A stretch of 36,059 nt of DNA. Origin: Chara braunii (taxonomy: Eukaryota; Streptophyta; Charophyceae; Charales; Characeae). Below, piece after piece: positions 19,291 through 29,009 of the stretch; the first letter of the stretch is position 1, and every line of letters starts with the position of its first letter. The position numbers were made by a program, and so were the translations under genes. The DNA lies in contig BFEA01000008.1 in NCBI GenBank assembly GCA_003427395.1, forward strand, positions 6,535,410-6,571,468, read 5' to 3'. The notes beneath the pieces were generated by a model. The model did no database searches. It was given only the letters and a program-made list of their open reading frames with translations, and was not told where the DNA came from.

Positions 19291-19683
19291 AAAAGAATGT
19301 AGAGCCATATATTCACATCCTTGGAGAGTCGGTCGCGGACTTCGAGCCAGTTTCTGCGTGCGAAGCAGGAGGGAGGTAGACCTAGGTTTCCCCCCCATGG
19401 TAACGCGATTAAAGACTGCAAGGACCAGCGCAGCTCCACCTGCATCAGAGCGAAGTATATCTCCCAATTCGTCAACACACCGACGTCTGCTTGCCTCCAG
19501 CTAGCTCATCCGGTTTGACCCATGCAGCCAGCGAAACCATTTGCCGATCTCTACCACTCTGAAATCAGACAACAAATGGCAACAACGCCTGGTCATCAGG
19601 AAATATCCTTCCGGGAGATAACCGATGCGTTCTCAACTTCTCAGGTTTGGGCTCCCCAAACCTTCACAGTCTGCCCAGCTTAA

Positions 19684-19900
19684 AGCAACAGTACATGGCT
19701 ACCTGGGCCGCGGGCCTGACACCTCGAATTTCGGAAGCGTGAAACGAAAAAGGGACCGCCAATACTATTTATCAACGGCAGGCCCTATGTTTGACGTTTC
19801 AGGGCCAGGTCAAGCGGGTCACACTACCGAAGCCTCCGCCTCGTTTTTTTCTCATGGCGACAAGTTTCAGACTGCAAGGCTGGGGCTGTGTACTAGCGGT
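19684..19900. mobile_element. TTAA-type MITE
   Basis: TTAA (19680-19683), left end AGCAACAGTACATGGC; right end GTACTAGCGGT, then TTAA (19901-19904). The right end gcaaggctggggctgtg recurs in copy B at about 21450. Both flanks keep TTAA. Interior non-coding. Confidence 0.65.
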
Positions 19901-20051
19901 TTAAATCTGCAGGGTTTGGAGCCAGTCTGTGTTCTCCCCTTCTCCCTTCTTCTGCAAATTCTGCAGTGGAATACCAGCCATTCTCTATTCACACCTCTTT
20001 TGCTGGCTTGCTTGTCAGTCTTGGAATTCCGTGACCAATGGGGTGACAAAA

Positions 20052-20094
20052 CAAAGCACCAAAAAAAAAAGAGAGGGGGGGGGGGGGGGAGGGT
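20052..20094. repeat. A-run and G-run simple repeats
   Basis: An A10 run is followed by gagagg and a long G-rich run; low-complexity sequence. Confidence 0.9.
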
Positions 20095-20129
20095 GTGACA
20101 AACAGACCTCATTTCTGTTGCTTGTCTAA

Positions 20130-20219
20130 ACCGGTACCAGTATGGCATTACTTTGCGAAAAGCGGTCTGGACGTTTCAATTTTCAGGCTTCACAAAATAG
20201 GCCCAGGAGGACTGGTGGT
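20130..20219. mobile_element. Short TTAA-type MITE, copy M
   Basis: Starts ACCGGTACCAGTATGG after CTAA and ends GGACTGGTGGT before TTAT (20220-20223). Only 90 bp. The next copy begins directly after TTAT. A like junction (GGT-ATAA-GCC) exists at 34222-34231 in reverse orientation. Confidence 0.5.
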
Positions 20220-20223
20220 TTAT

Positions 20224-20429
20224 ACCACCTTTTCCAGCTATTTTGTTCCACCGCTTCAGTTAGACCGCGGAGTTAATAGGGGTTCGACCTACAGGACGGA
20301 AATGCTGTCCCCGCCACGAAGAAAGCAAAACATTTCACCCCCACGCTGGTTCGTTTTTCTGGGTGCGCAGCAGAAATCTTGTGTGGGAAGAAAAAGGCAA
20401 ACGCTCGGAAAGAAACATGGACTGGTGGT
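20224..20429. mobile_element. TTAA-type MITE, copy N
   Basis: Left end ACCACCTTTTCCAGC, right end CATGGACTGGTGGT, then TCAA (20430-20433). Back to back with copy M. The ends are diverged from consensus; pairing of these two ends is by position and moderate similarity. Confidence 0.5.
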
Positions 20430-20837
20430 TCAAGCACTTGCAAAACAAACATGGACAAAGGAGCAGAAAGGAGGGATTGAAGGCAAACGCTCGTTCCTTT
20501 TTCTTGTTTTCCTCGTTTCTTTTCTTTTTCATTTTTGCCAGAGGTGGAAGCTTCCCCTATTTTAGTGTGGTTGAGTGGGAAGTGCCCTGACACCTATTTG
20601 CTATACATAACATCGCATTCGAAGCCCATGGAGCAATCAGTATGATGAATGGAGGTGCGATGGAAGAGTCCAAATAGGTTAGTCAGACCCTAGAAACCAA
20701 GGCGACAGGGGCAATAGGGATGACACGGATGATAACAAGGCAAAAGGAAAAGAGGACAAGGCAATTCTGATTTGCAACTCACTGCCATGGCTACCATATG
20801 CCATACCCACAAAAAACTTCCACAACAAACAGCCTGT

Positions 20838-20856
20838 TTTTTTTTTTTTTTTTTTC
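20838..20856. repeat. Poly(T) run
   Basis: Uninterrupted T run. It could be the reversed tail of a retroposed sequence, but nothing recognisable lies next to it. Confidence 0.9.
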
Positions 20857-21290
20857 CTTGTGCAGGTGCCACGCTAATTTTTTCGTTCCAATTTTAACGG
20901 ATATCGGGAAGGACAACAAATCGCATGTTAATTGCACGTCAGGATGAAACAACAACGTGCACAGGTCAGCATGCTGTCAGCACGGCATCCTTGCTTTACA
21001 GCGAAAGAGTAGGTACACACTGCCTGGGTGTTGAGGGTTCAGGCTGCATACAATGCGAAAAGGAGGAACAGTCCGCTGAACATGTGGCTATAGAACCCAT
21101 TCCATCGTAGCAAGCTTGCAAGAGACAATGCTATTCGAAGCACTGAGTAACTCAAACACCTGACAGAGAGACACTGCTATTCAAAGTCTAGAGTAATTCA
21201 ACTACGTTGACGCAGAGTGGGTTGGTCATAGAGCACCAGATCAAAGCCCCAACCTGCTCGCGTATGCCACAGCCTAGGGTACAAGCTTAA

Positions 21291-21477
21291 ACCACCAGTA
21301 CACCGGGGCCCGGATGCGCTGCACTCCGCACCAAGCTGTTCCGAACCACCAGCAGCGCACTTTTGTTCTTCTTTGGCTGGCACAACCAGCCATTATGTTC
21401 CAATAGGCCCGACCCACGAAGTTTTCAGAGGAGGCGACGAACACTTCTCTGCAAGGCTGGGGCCGTGTAGCAGCGGT
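21291..21477. mobile_element. TTAA-type MITE, copy B
   Basis: TTAA (21287-21290), ACCACCAGTACACCGGGGCC ... GGCCGTGTAGCAGCGGT, TTAA (21478-21481). The termini pair over about 20 bp with mismatches. Interior contains accagccattatgttcca, a phrase with relatives near the ends of other copies (about 15600, 20236, 29877, 30669). Confidence 0.75.
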
Positions 21478-21646
21478 TTAAGATTGAATTCTCCAGGGGA
21501 AGCAATAACCCAACAATGGCAGGATCACCTGGGCATAGACAGGAACAGACTGTTGGGCATACCATGGCAGGAAATGACCACAACAAGACCACCCTGTTTC
21601 AAAAAGCCTGCAGTGCCTAACATTATACCTTGCGGTACCCGGTTAA

Positions 21647-21805
21647 ACCACCAGTACCTCCTCAAAGTGCTCCGCGTTAACGGGCATGGCTTTTGGGATG
21701 AACGGGCCTGGGCCGGTAGGCGATTCAGCCAAGTGGAAACGGCATGATTTTCACTTTTGGCTGGCCGTTAACGCGGAGCACTTTTACGAGGTACTTACTG
21801 TTGGT
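21647..21805. mobile_element. TTAA-type MITE, copy C (long inverted ends)
   Basis: TTAA (21643-21646) and TTAA (21806-21809) flank 159 bp. The inverted ends run about 40 bp: ACCACCAGTACCTC, then aaagtgctccgcgttaacgg inward on the left, with the exact complement of that 20-mer on the right followed by GAGGTACTTACTGTTGGT. A 4-base insertion distinguishes the right end. This is one of the best-preserved pairs of ends. Confidence 0.85.
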
Positions 21806-21867
21806 TTAACAAATGGCTGAACAAAAGTAGCAGCACTGCTGCCGCAGCAAAAATCAAGGCTGCTTAC

Positions 21868-22062
21868 ACCATCACTACCTTTCCCAGGCAACTTCAAGGA
21901 ACAAGAATGTAACATTTTGGGTCCGTCGGAGACAGGGTTACCAGACCCCGATGGCTGGCAGTGCCAGCCGAAAAAAAAAAAAAAGCCACGCTGGCGCACC
22001 CGTGAAGCTAGGCATGCAGTGGAATCCGCCTCAGCGAAACGACGCTCCGGGGTAGTGGTGGT
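21868..22062. mobile_element. TTAA-type MITE, copy D
   Basis: Left end ACCATCACTACCTTTCCCAG (after TTAC), right end GGGGTAGTGGTGGT (before TTAA 22063-22066). The left end is shared with the copy at 34661 (ACCATCACTACCTTTCACAG), and the right inner part ccgcctc-gc-aaacga with its right end, so the two form a subfamily. A second right end (gcagtggtggt, TTAA 22088-22091) follows 25 bp later, which suggests nesting. Confidence 0.7.
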
Positions 22063-22091
22063 TTAAAGGCTCCAGGGCAGTGGTGGTTTAA

Positions 22092-22505
22092 ATAAAGGAG
22101 CTCTGTGCCAACTGCCCTAAAAGGAGAATAGAGGACATGCATCACTGTTTCCTGCCATGCAGCAGAATCAAGCCTCTCTGGAACAGGGTTGAAGAACAAA
22201 TCGAGAGAGCAGTATTTGCACAAAAGGTGCCTAAAAGCGATCTGCTCTTGCTTACAGGCGGTAGTCTACCTCAGACATGGTCAGCACTAAAGAAACATTT
22301 TCCAAATGCAGAGGAAAGCCGTGTTATGGGAGACGTGGAAAACGAATGCCAGGAAACAAGAGACAAGAGGACGACGCAAATAGAGGAAGCATGGTGTTTG
22401 GTCCGGGCCCAAGTAAAAACAGAACTGCAAGCGAACTGCACGACTGTTAAGAGGAAGACAGTAAAAAATAACGCAGACAAAGCCGAGGAAATACCACGAT
22501 CTTGA
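22092..22505 (+). pseudogene. LINE reverse transcriptase C-terminal fragment (zf-RVT type)
   Basis: Frame from about 22092 to the stop at 22503-22505. It begins KELCANCPKRRIEDMHHC and then FLPCSRIKPLWNRVEEQI, fitting C-x2-C-x9-H-x4-C followed by a Trp-containing helix, the zinc-finger region that ends many plant non-LTR reverse transcriptases. The remainder is charged and may be the ORF2 tail. Everything upstream (RT palm and fingers) is absent: homology starts at the TTAA of a MITE end (22088-22091), so it is cut by 5' truncation or by the insertion. No poly(A) tail was found after the stop. Confidence 0.6.
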
Positions 22506-22600
22506 GTCAAATGTTCTGGCTGATGGCAAAATGGCAGAGATTACAAGTTGTGCACTCATTTTCAATCTATGGACAAGAGGAGCGACCATCGTAGGCTTAA

Positions 22601-22768
22601 ACCTCAAGTACACGGCCCCAGCCTTGGAGAAAGTTTTTGTTGCCACATGCAAAACTCGGAGGGGCCGAGCGGCGTGGGGCACCTTTTAAAAAAAAAAACG
22701 GCGGCGGCCTCCGAAGTGGTGCGGGTTTCGTGCTGACACCCGCGGCCGATGTGCGGTGTACTGGTGCT
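22601..22768. mobile_element. TTAA-type MITE, copy E
   Basis: TTAA (22597-22600), ACCTCAAGTACACGGCCCC ... GCGGTGTACTGGTGCT, TTGA (22769-22772). Interior has an A10 run and is GC-rich. One flank has lost TTAA by a single change. Confidence 0.6.
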
Positions 22769-23212
22769 TTGACAATAGACAGCTGGGAGAGCGGCTTTAG
22801 GCTTAACTCTACGAAGTGTGGGAAAGGCCCATCCAGACATAAGGGGCATCGAAGGATTGGAAAAGAAGGGGGAAGTACAAGGTCTGTTCCAGTGCGCTGC
22901 ACCTCTGACAGCCCCCCAAGGGTTGATAGGAACAGACAGGTTAAGTATTGGCCCGCTAGACAAAGACTAACTAGCGAGACAGAATAAGTGGGAAAGATAA
23001 GAGGCCAATCTAGGCAGGGGTGGAGAGGAGGTACATCCTTCCCAAAGGGAAGTCAGCAATGCCACCTTCTAAGTATCTCTCAACTGCAATGGAGAGAAGC
23101 AGCAGTGTAGGGTTTACCCTTGCAGGGGATGCTGGACAGCGTTTCCAGCATTACAATACAAATCCTTCTTTGAATCACCGCTATGTCCCAAAGGTGAGCT
23201 GGTTGATTCAGT

Positions 23213-23560
23213 GAACTTTTCGATGACCGTACGGGGCTGTCGTGGCCCAATTAAATGCATTCACGATGAGCCATCCCGCTACTGTACGGTGTACCTGGGA
23301 GACATAGTGGCGGTTAAAAAAAAAAACTAAAAGAATGAAGAGCATGTGCAGGACACCTGTACGATTATGAACCATGGTTAGAACCATGTATGACAAAAAG
23401 ACGTGAATTCAGATTTGGGTGAATTCAGATCATCAGATCAGATTCAGATTTGGGTACATACAGATTTGGGTTAGAACCATGGTTAGAAGTTCATTTGGAG
23501 GGAAACAGACAAGGATCTGAATCTGACAAGGCCATGCCCCGTACGGTCATCGAAAAGTTC
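23213..23560. mobile_element. Foldback/MITE-like element with perfect 25-bp inverted ends
   Basis: Arms 23213-23237 and 23536-23560 are perfect reverse complements, starting GAACTTTTCGATGACCG and ending in the GTACGGGGC block. The ends differ from the TTAA family. No clear target duplication is seen. The interior is non-coding with repeated phrases (cagatttgggt three times; aaccatggttagaa twice). Confidence 0.75.
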
Positions 23561-24028
23561 TTCCAAAGCAAGGGACACAAATAGATGAGCTGGATGGCTT
23601 GCTCAGATCGCCGAGGTTTCTCACATCATGAAGCACGCCAACCACTTCAGAGGACACGGCAACGATGAGCGAGAGCCATTGGATAACAAACAAGGCAAAG
23701 TCCTTCCAGGCATCCGTTCCAGGTATAGGGCTAGGTCGGGACTTATGAGAGAGATCTACTTCAATGGAAGGGCATCATTCGCAGCCCCAAGGGAAATAGT
23801 AGCTCCATGAGTCCCTCAGATCCAGCTGCAGTCCCTCAGATCCAAAAGCTTTCTCAAGGACTTCCCACGTATCCCCCGTCAAAACGACTGAAAAAAAAAA
23901 AAAAAAAAAGGAGGGCGAGGACAAAAATGCGTTGTTTTCCTCCAGCAGGTTTGGTTTTCCTATGCTAGCAGGCGGGATGTCTCCACTCCTCCTGGGTATC
24001 CGGGATATCTGGGTGGGGACAGTCCTCA
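23561..24028. other. No recognisable gene
   Basis: Contains an A19 run (about 23890-23909) and a doubled gtccctcagatcca. No gene seen. Confidence 0.5.
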
Positions 24029-24076
24029 AGGGGGTGGGGGCGGGGGTGGGGGTGGGGGTGGGGGTGGGGGTTGGGG
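24029..24076 (+). repeat. G-rich (GGGGGT)n array, potential G-quadruplex
   Basis: Eight or so runs of four to six G, separated by single T or C. Many G4 folds are possible by the simple G-run rule. Confidence 0.9.
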
Positions 24077-24179
24077 GAACAAATTTCTGCCAGATGAGTT
24101 TGTCTGGCCCGGCACAAAATCAAACAACACAAGCGAGGGGAGAAGGGGACAGTTGTCCCGTTGTTGGATTGTTTGTGTG

Positions 24180-24310
24180 TTTGGTTGGTTGGTTGGTTGG
24201 CTGGCTGGTTGGCTGGTTCTTTAGTTGTTTGTCTGTTTTTCTGTTTAGCCGTCTGGTTTCTCATTTGTTTGTTTCTTGATTGGGTTTGTTTGGGTTTGTT
24301 TGGGTTTGTC
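24180..24310. repeat. TGGT/TTTG simple repeats
   Basis: ttggttggttggttggctgg units (24180-24218), then gggtttgttt repeated three times (about 24280-24309). Low-complexity expansions only. Confidence 0.85.
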
Positions 24311-24568
24311 TTGCCTTCGTGTTTCTGTGGATTATATGAAACAACTGAAGTTCTCATTTTGTTTCATCGCACTTTTCACATGCTGGTGGAAGATTGTGAA
24401 AAGAGTACCAGTAGAGGTCAACCCAGACAGGGCTGGCCCAGAGCCAAATGGCTGAAGAGAAAGAGGTGAGCAAACCAACAAGCCTGAGCATGGGAAGGAT
24501 GTGCAGTATGGTAATACACCCTTGTTATTTAGGGTGCAAAGGGTTAGGAGGTACACGATATAAGAATG

Positions 24569-24587
24569 CCCCCCCCCCCCCCCCCTC
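24569..24587. repeat. Poly(C) run
   Basis: Uninterrupted C run of about 19, preceded by aagaatg. Length is likely unreliable in an assembly. Confidence 0.9.
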
Positions 24588-24599
24588 ATCTACTCTTGT

Positions 24600-25465
24600 T
24601 CAAGTCCTCTCCCAAACAGATACCTTTCGATCAACTCCTCCCTAAAATGCACACTTTTCAAAAGCTTGATTCGATGTTTCCAGGATATCGCAAATGAGCA
24701 AAGCAGACATTTTTGGAAGCACCACCAACTCCCAGAAAGTGCTTTGCCAGGCAGCGAACCGCAGGCTCCAGTTTCTAGGTAACCTATCTAGGTCATCAGA
24801 GTCCTAATGTTGCAACAGACATGACCTTTCACAGTTAGATGAGGGCAAGATTAAGGGATGCGACGGGCAAAGACGGGACCTTTCACGGAATCATGGGAAA
24901 ATTGCCCCATTAGACTCACAGATTCTGGGACTTTCATAGACAAGTGGATGGCCCACAAATCACTTGGTCAATTGATTACCCACTTGTGATCTTCCTCCTT
25001 CACCGAAGACCCGTTTCACGCAAAAACTCAATCCTGAACTAGCTCCAGTCTTCACCCGAATAGAACGCCTGGTTGTTATAGCTCTATTTGGTGCAACTTG
25101 CAGACCATATACAGCAAAATAATGACAGGTTCTGCTCCGGTGAAGACGGTAGCACTCGTAGCATTCATTGTTAGACTGTAGCATTCATTGTTAGTTACTC
25201 GCTCCTGTGAACCGCACTGCACACCCACAATTGCACCCCGCCACAGGGACTCGCTCTTTTTTTCTGTTTCTTTTTTTTTTGGTTTGTTTGTTTCCACAAC
25301 TTTCCACGCTTTTGGCATAACACTTAAAGGATTTTCAACTTTTTTTCATGTAACACTTTGAAGTGATGTGCCTTCAGGGCAGATGGAAGAATCCAGACCT
25401 TCATTCAGGGCCATGATATCTTCCACGACAGCTTTGACGTAACTCTGCCATGTTCAGGTTCAACC
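24600..25465. other. No recognisable gene
   Basis: Only short frames, a duplicated gtagcattcattgttag (about 25158 and 25178), and T-rich runs near 25255-25280. Confidence 0.5.
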
Positions 25466-25471
25466 AAATTA

Positions 25472-25557
25472 TGTTCAGGATTTGTGGACCTCAGCACTGA
25501 TATGCGGACCTCGGCAGATTGGCGCAAATCAGTGCCGAGGTCCACAAATCCTCAACA
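25472..25557. repeat. ~30-bp inverted repeat (hairpin)
   Basis: aggatttgtggacctc then agcactgat (25477-25501) pairs with 25528-25552 with a single mismatch, extending a few bases outward with one more mismatch. Loop ~26 bp, itself containing gcggacctcggc, a near copy of part of the arm. Confidence 0.85.
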
Positions 25558-25940
25558 GAAAATAACTTAAACCAAACTTCAGTGTCAGTGTGAACTAGCC
25601 CTTGCACAAGTGTATCGCCCGGCACACCTTCCTGCTAAGTAGAGCACTGCCAATTTCCCAATACGCTCGTGTCTGCAGCCTTGACTATGCCAAAGTCCAC
25701 AAACCCTTTGATTGATTGCATCTGGATTCGAATTGGGTCTGTATTTCAACAGTTCGTGGGGGTAGCAACTGAACTAATAAGCCCTCCGGCCTCAGCACAA
25801 AAAATAGTAAAATACCAAATTTCAGCCTCACTGTGAGCTAACCGTTACACAAGTGTATCGCTCGGCACAGCTGCTCCTGAGCAGAGCAGAGCCAATATCC
25901 CCAATGCGTTTGTGTCAGCCGCCTTGATTAACTCCAAAGA
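25556..25940 (+). repeat. ~240-bp tandem duplication, diverged
   Basis: 25556-25693 and 25798-25940 share acaagtgtatcgc(c/t)cggcaca, agagca, gccaat and gtgtc...gccttga...aa in the same order. The two copies are clearly related but not close. A SINE-like unit lies between them. Confidence 0.75.
25716..25785 (-). repeat. tRNA-derived SINE-like unit 2
   Basis: The minus strand reads ttagttcagttgctacc, then cacgaactgttgaaa, then aattcgaatcc: an A-box-like start, a shared middle, and a B-box. It matches the unit at 17934-18006 in order and sequence. It is not a foldable tRNA by eye. Confidence 0.5.
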
Positions 25941-26386
25941 AGGTTCCCTCCCTCCAATCCACGCGATGCAACTTCACCCCCACTCTTACTTTTACGATGA
26001 GAAAGACAGCAGGTCAGTGCGGTAGAGGAGAAATTATTTCTGCTTCATGCATCGGCGAGTCCTGTCCTTGCCACACAAGCTGTCAATTACGCAGTCGACG
26101 AACCAGAAAAAGTAAACAACGCGAAGCACTCATATTGGTGCCTTCAAATGTAATCTAATATTCATTACGTGGATGTTCTCGACTCAGCAGAGCAACAGAA
26201 GCTAGAGTAGGGAGGAGGGCGGGAGCAGTGGCTGGAGGGGGGTTCGGGCATAGACTGGATGTGGCGATCTGTACCCATATGTCAGAGGTGTTCCTGACTG
26301 ACACTTCAGACACGATTCCACCACATTCTGCAAGCGGGTTTTGTGTACCCCCAGAGGATGTGCCAGTATCTTACCTAGGTTGCGGT

Positions 26387-26412
26387 CATAGGCACCAAAT
26401 TTGGTGCCTATG
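26387..26412. repeat. 26-bp perfect palindrome without loop
   Basis: The half-site cataggcaccaaa is followed at once by its exact complement, so all 26 bases are self-complementary with no spacer. Confidence 0.97.
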
Positions 26413-26421
26413 TTTGGGACG

Positions 26422-26651
26422 TAATCATACTACCGGTCAATAATTGTTGGCGTTCGGTACCGAGTAATCCAGATTTTAACTGGCAAACCTCGCTGCCACC
26501 GAGTCCGTACACAAAAAGCAGTAGGCGAGAAAAGGGCCTAATCATGCTACTTATCAATAATTGATGGATAATAAATTAATAATCCAAAATTTTACTGGTA
26601 ACCCCCACTGCCACTGCGTCTGTAGAAAACAAGTTGAGGAGAAAAGGGCCT
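26422..26651. repeat. Diverged tandem duplication, ~115-bp unit
   Basis: Copies 26422-26538 and 26539-26651 share taatcat(a/g)cta, tcaataattg, taatcca, gagaaaagggcct in order. Both contain ctgccac and gtc-gta before the conserved end. Confidence 0.8.
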
Positions 26652-27320
26652 TAGTGTTTTCGCTGTCAAGGAGGATGCCGCGGCCAACGCCGTCGTTTTC
26701 GTTTCCCACCTCATCTTTTTTTTTTTAATATGGACCAACCATTCGTTTGCTGCACTGATCACTCTTAGATTATTTTTCTTCGTTCCTACTTTGATGAAAT
26801 TAACAGTTTGTTAATAATCCTAAAAAGGATTTGCTTCCCTTTCTAGCTGCTTCCCACATGGAGTCCAAATATGAATCATCCTCTCCCATGTGCCAAATAT
26901 TTCACTCACCAGGTAATTCCTGTCTAACTTCCTCTTTGTCGCTATGTCTTATGCACAGATCCATTCCAATTTTCAAATGAATCCCGTCAACCTTCGCAGG
27001 ATAGGGGCCAATAGGGTGACGATACAGTGAATTTCAAACATATGATGCGGAGAGAAAGAGTAAGGATATAAGAGGTAAGGTACCCACTTTACAGCTAGTC
27101 GTAGCCAGAGGACTACATAGGGGTCCTCTCCCCAGGTCATCATTGCGACCGAGGACTGACATCAGTATGGTTGGCACGAACATAATCCCTGAAATTTCCT
27201 GGGATTGTAGTACCCAAAAAAAAAGGAAAAATAAAAATAAAAATTGAATCATATTTTTGGATTCAGTAACCTCCGCCACAGCAATGTGGCACCACCTGCA
27301 ATAAGCAGCCTGCCCCACAT
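26652..27320. other. No recognisable gene
   Basis: A/T-rich tracts and short frames only. Confidence 0.5.
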
Positions 27321-27324
27321 ACAC

Positions 27325-27620
27325 CTACCACAGTCTACATCTCCAAACCAGACGATCCCTCACCTATGCCCCAAACTGGCATAAGAGGAAAGGTTGCCAC
27401 ACACCGTAGGCAATGAATGTGGAGGAAATCTTGCTAAGAGCCTAAGAGTGTAATATCCTCATTCACATATTTTACTACATTTCGAGAGTCGGCACTACCT
27501 CCACATAGTAGACGACCCCTCACCTATACCCCAAGCTGGACTGAGAGGAGAGGGCCCCACACACCACAACCGACGTAGAGGCAACCTTGACAAATGCGCA
27601 CAATATGTTAATAACTTAAT
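27325..27620. repeat. Diverged direct repeat, ~160-bp period
   Basis: ccctcacctatgccccaa (about 27358) and ccctcacctataccccaa (about 27518), each followed by ctgg, gag-gga-agg, ccacacacc and aggca-ccttg. Two copies of a ~130-bp unit. Confidence 0.75.
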
Positions 27621-27639
27621 CTACCCTTCGACGACTCGG

Positions 27640-28453
27640 CAAGGCTCCAGCAGGAGGCGTGACTGGACAAATCCCCTCCAAGGCTCCAACTCATCTGAGC
27701 CATTCAAACTAAAACATCGAGCGGCATGTGAAGCAAACAGAAACTTAAACCACCAGTACTTCCTCAAGTCGTGCCCATAAACAGAGCCATGATTTCAGGA
27801 AATGTACGGGCCACCACAGGAGTGCCCAAATTCATCCCACTAGAAACGTTTCTACTCTATTTTTTTTTCCCCGCGGCTGGTAGCTGGGCCAAGTACTGGT
27901 CGTTTAACAGTTCATACCACATGGCTATAAAAATGGCTATAAAGAACTATTTAACAGTTCATACCACATGGCTATAAAAATGGCTATAAAAAACTATCTC
28001 CAGATCTACAGGGATCAGATTCCAAAACATCGGCAAAGGCGCAATCGAGAACTGCCAGTGGTGTTGTGGCCAACTGTGGCCAGTTTGACGACGAGATTTG
28101 TCGTTCCCTCCAAGCACCAGTGGGGCCAGGTCCTCGTCCCCTCCGAGGCTCCAACCGATCTGAGCCATTCAAACTATCTTATCGACCGGCATGTGTACCA
28201 AACAGAAACTTAACAGCTGATACCACATCGCTACAAAAAACTATCTCATCTAGCGGCATGTGTACCAAACAGAAACTTAACAGCTCACAGCACATGGCTA
28301 CAAAAAACTATCTCCATATGCACCGACATCAGATTCCAAAACATCGGCAAATGCGTAATCGAGAACTGCCACTGGTGCTGTGGCTGACTGTGGCCAGTTT
28401 GACAACGAGATTTGTCATTCCCTCCAAGCACCAGTGGGGCCAGGTCCTCATCC
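27640..28453. repeat. Complex tandem duplication array holding filled and empty MITE sites
   Basis: A unit with ggctccaac, tctgagccattcaaact, cggcatgtg, aaacagaaacttaa occurs at 27680-27748 and 28149-28213, with a third partial end at 28250-28280. A 152-bp block (27988-28139) recurs at 28302-28453 with few changes. Inside is a 47-bp tandem unit (27904-27950, 27951-27997). The first unit is split by MITE copy F exactly at its TTAA; in the other units aaacttaacag is uninterrupted. Confidence 0.9.
27749..27903 (+). mobile_element. TTAA-type MITE, copy F (with empty-site proof)
   Basis: 155 bp: ACCACCAGTACTTCCTC ... GGCCAAGTACTGGTCGT between TTAA (27745-27748) and TTAA (27904-27907). The homologous sequence without the insertion is present twice nearby (TTAA at 28210-28213 and 28277-28280), flanked left by the same acagaaac and right by the same cag. 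Hence insertion duplicated TTAA, as piggyBac-type transposons do. Inverted copy A2 is its full-length relative. No open frame; non-autonomous. Confidence 0.92.
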
Positions 28454-28490
28454 TCCCACAGAACGGGTGCACTTCCCTCAGGTTGCTCAA

Positions 28491-28664
28491 ACCGACTATT
28501 TTTGTCCAACGCGGCTGTGCACGTGTTGCGACTTTTGGGGCACAGCCTACCGGAGCTAAATGCCTGTCGGCACCGGCCAAAAATGAAAACCCTCCGTTTT
28601 TCCTTTGGGGGCCACACATGGCGTTCCCAGGTTCAGTGAAGAAAAGGTCATCGGTACTGGTGGT
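28491..28664. mobile_element. Possible TTAA-type MITE, copy I
   Basis: Right end CGGTACTGGTGGT followed by TTAA (28665-28668) is canonical; the proposed left end ACCGACTATTTTTG after TCAA is diverged. Interior contains ggggcacag and cggcaccggcc. Confidence 0.45.
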
Positions 28665-28884
28665 TTAACAGCATACTCACATTAGGACATTACTGGATGG
28701 CCACGGTCCGTTCAAAATGGTCTGCTGAATTCTCTCCATAGGCTGGACACATGCCACCGGTTCCCCCAAAATCCCCACCATCAGATCTTATATAGTGCTG
28801 GCATAGCCCATCACAAAACCCCAAAAAAAGCGGGTTTATTTCCACTGAGGCGCGACGATCAGCATGTCCAAAGTCAGGCCTTTG

Positions 28885-28945
28885 AATATCAGCTGGGTAT
28901 AAGTTCACTCAAGAAGAGTGAGGTTCAAGCCTCATCTGCCACGCT
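28885..28945 (+). repeat. Weak tRNA-like relic
   Basis: tatcagctgggtataagttc with a B-box-like gaggttcaagcctc 20 bp later. A- and B-box-like motifs are closer together than in a real tRNA, so this may be a deleted SINE-like unit. Confidence 0.25.
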
Positions 28946-29009
28946 ACCCTCAGCCTTATTCTCCCTCACGGAAGACATAATAATAATACGTCCCATTTTG
29001 TCAAAACTC

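Noticed and set aside
20925-21110. LINE-like CxxC...H peptide (CIQCEKEEQSAEHV)
   Set aside because: It resembles the zinc-finger end of some non-LTR elements, but the final Cys and neighbouring domains are missing; too weak to annotate.
27904-27997. Second MITE between the two TTAACAG copies
   Set aside because: The 47-bp interval is a simple tandem duplication without inverted ends.
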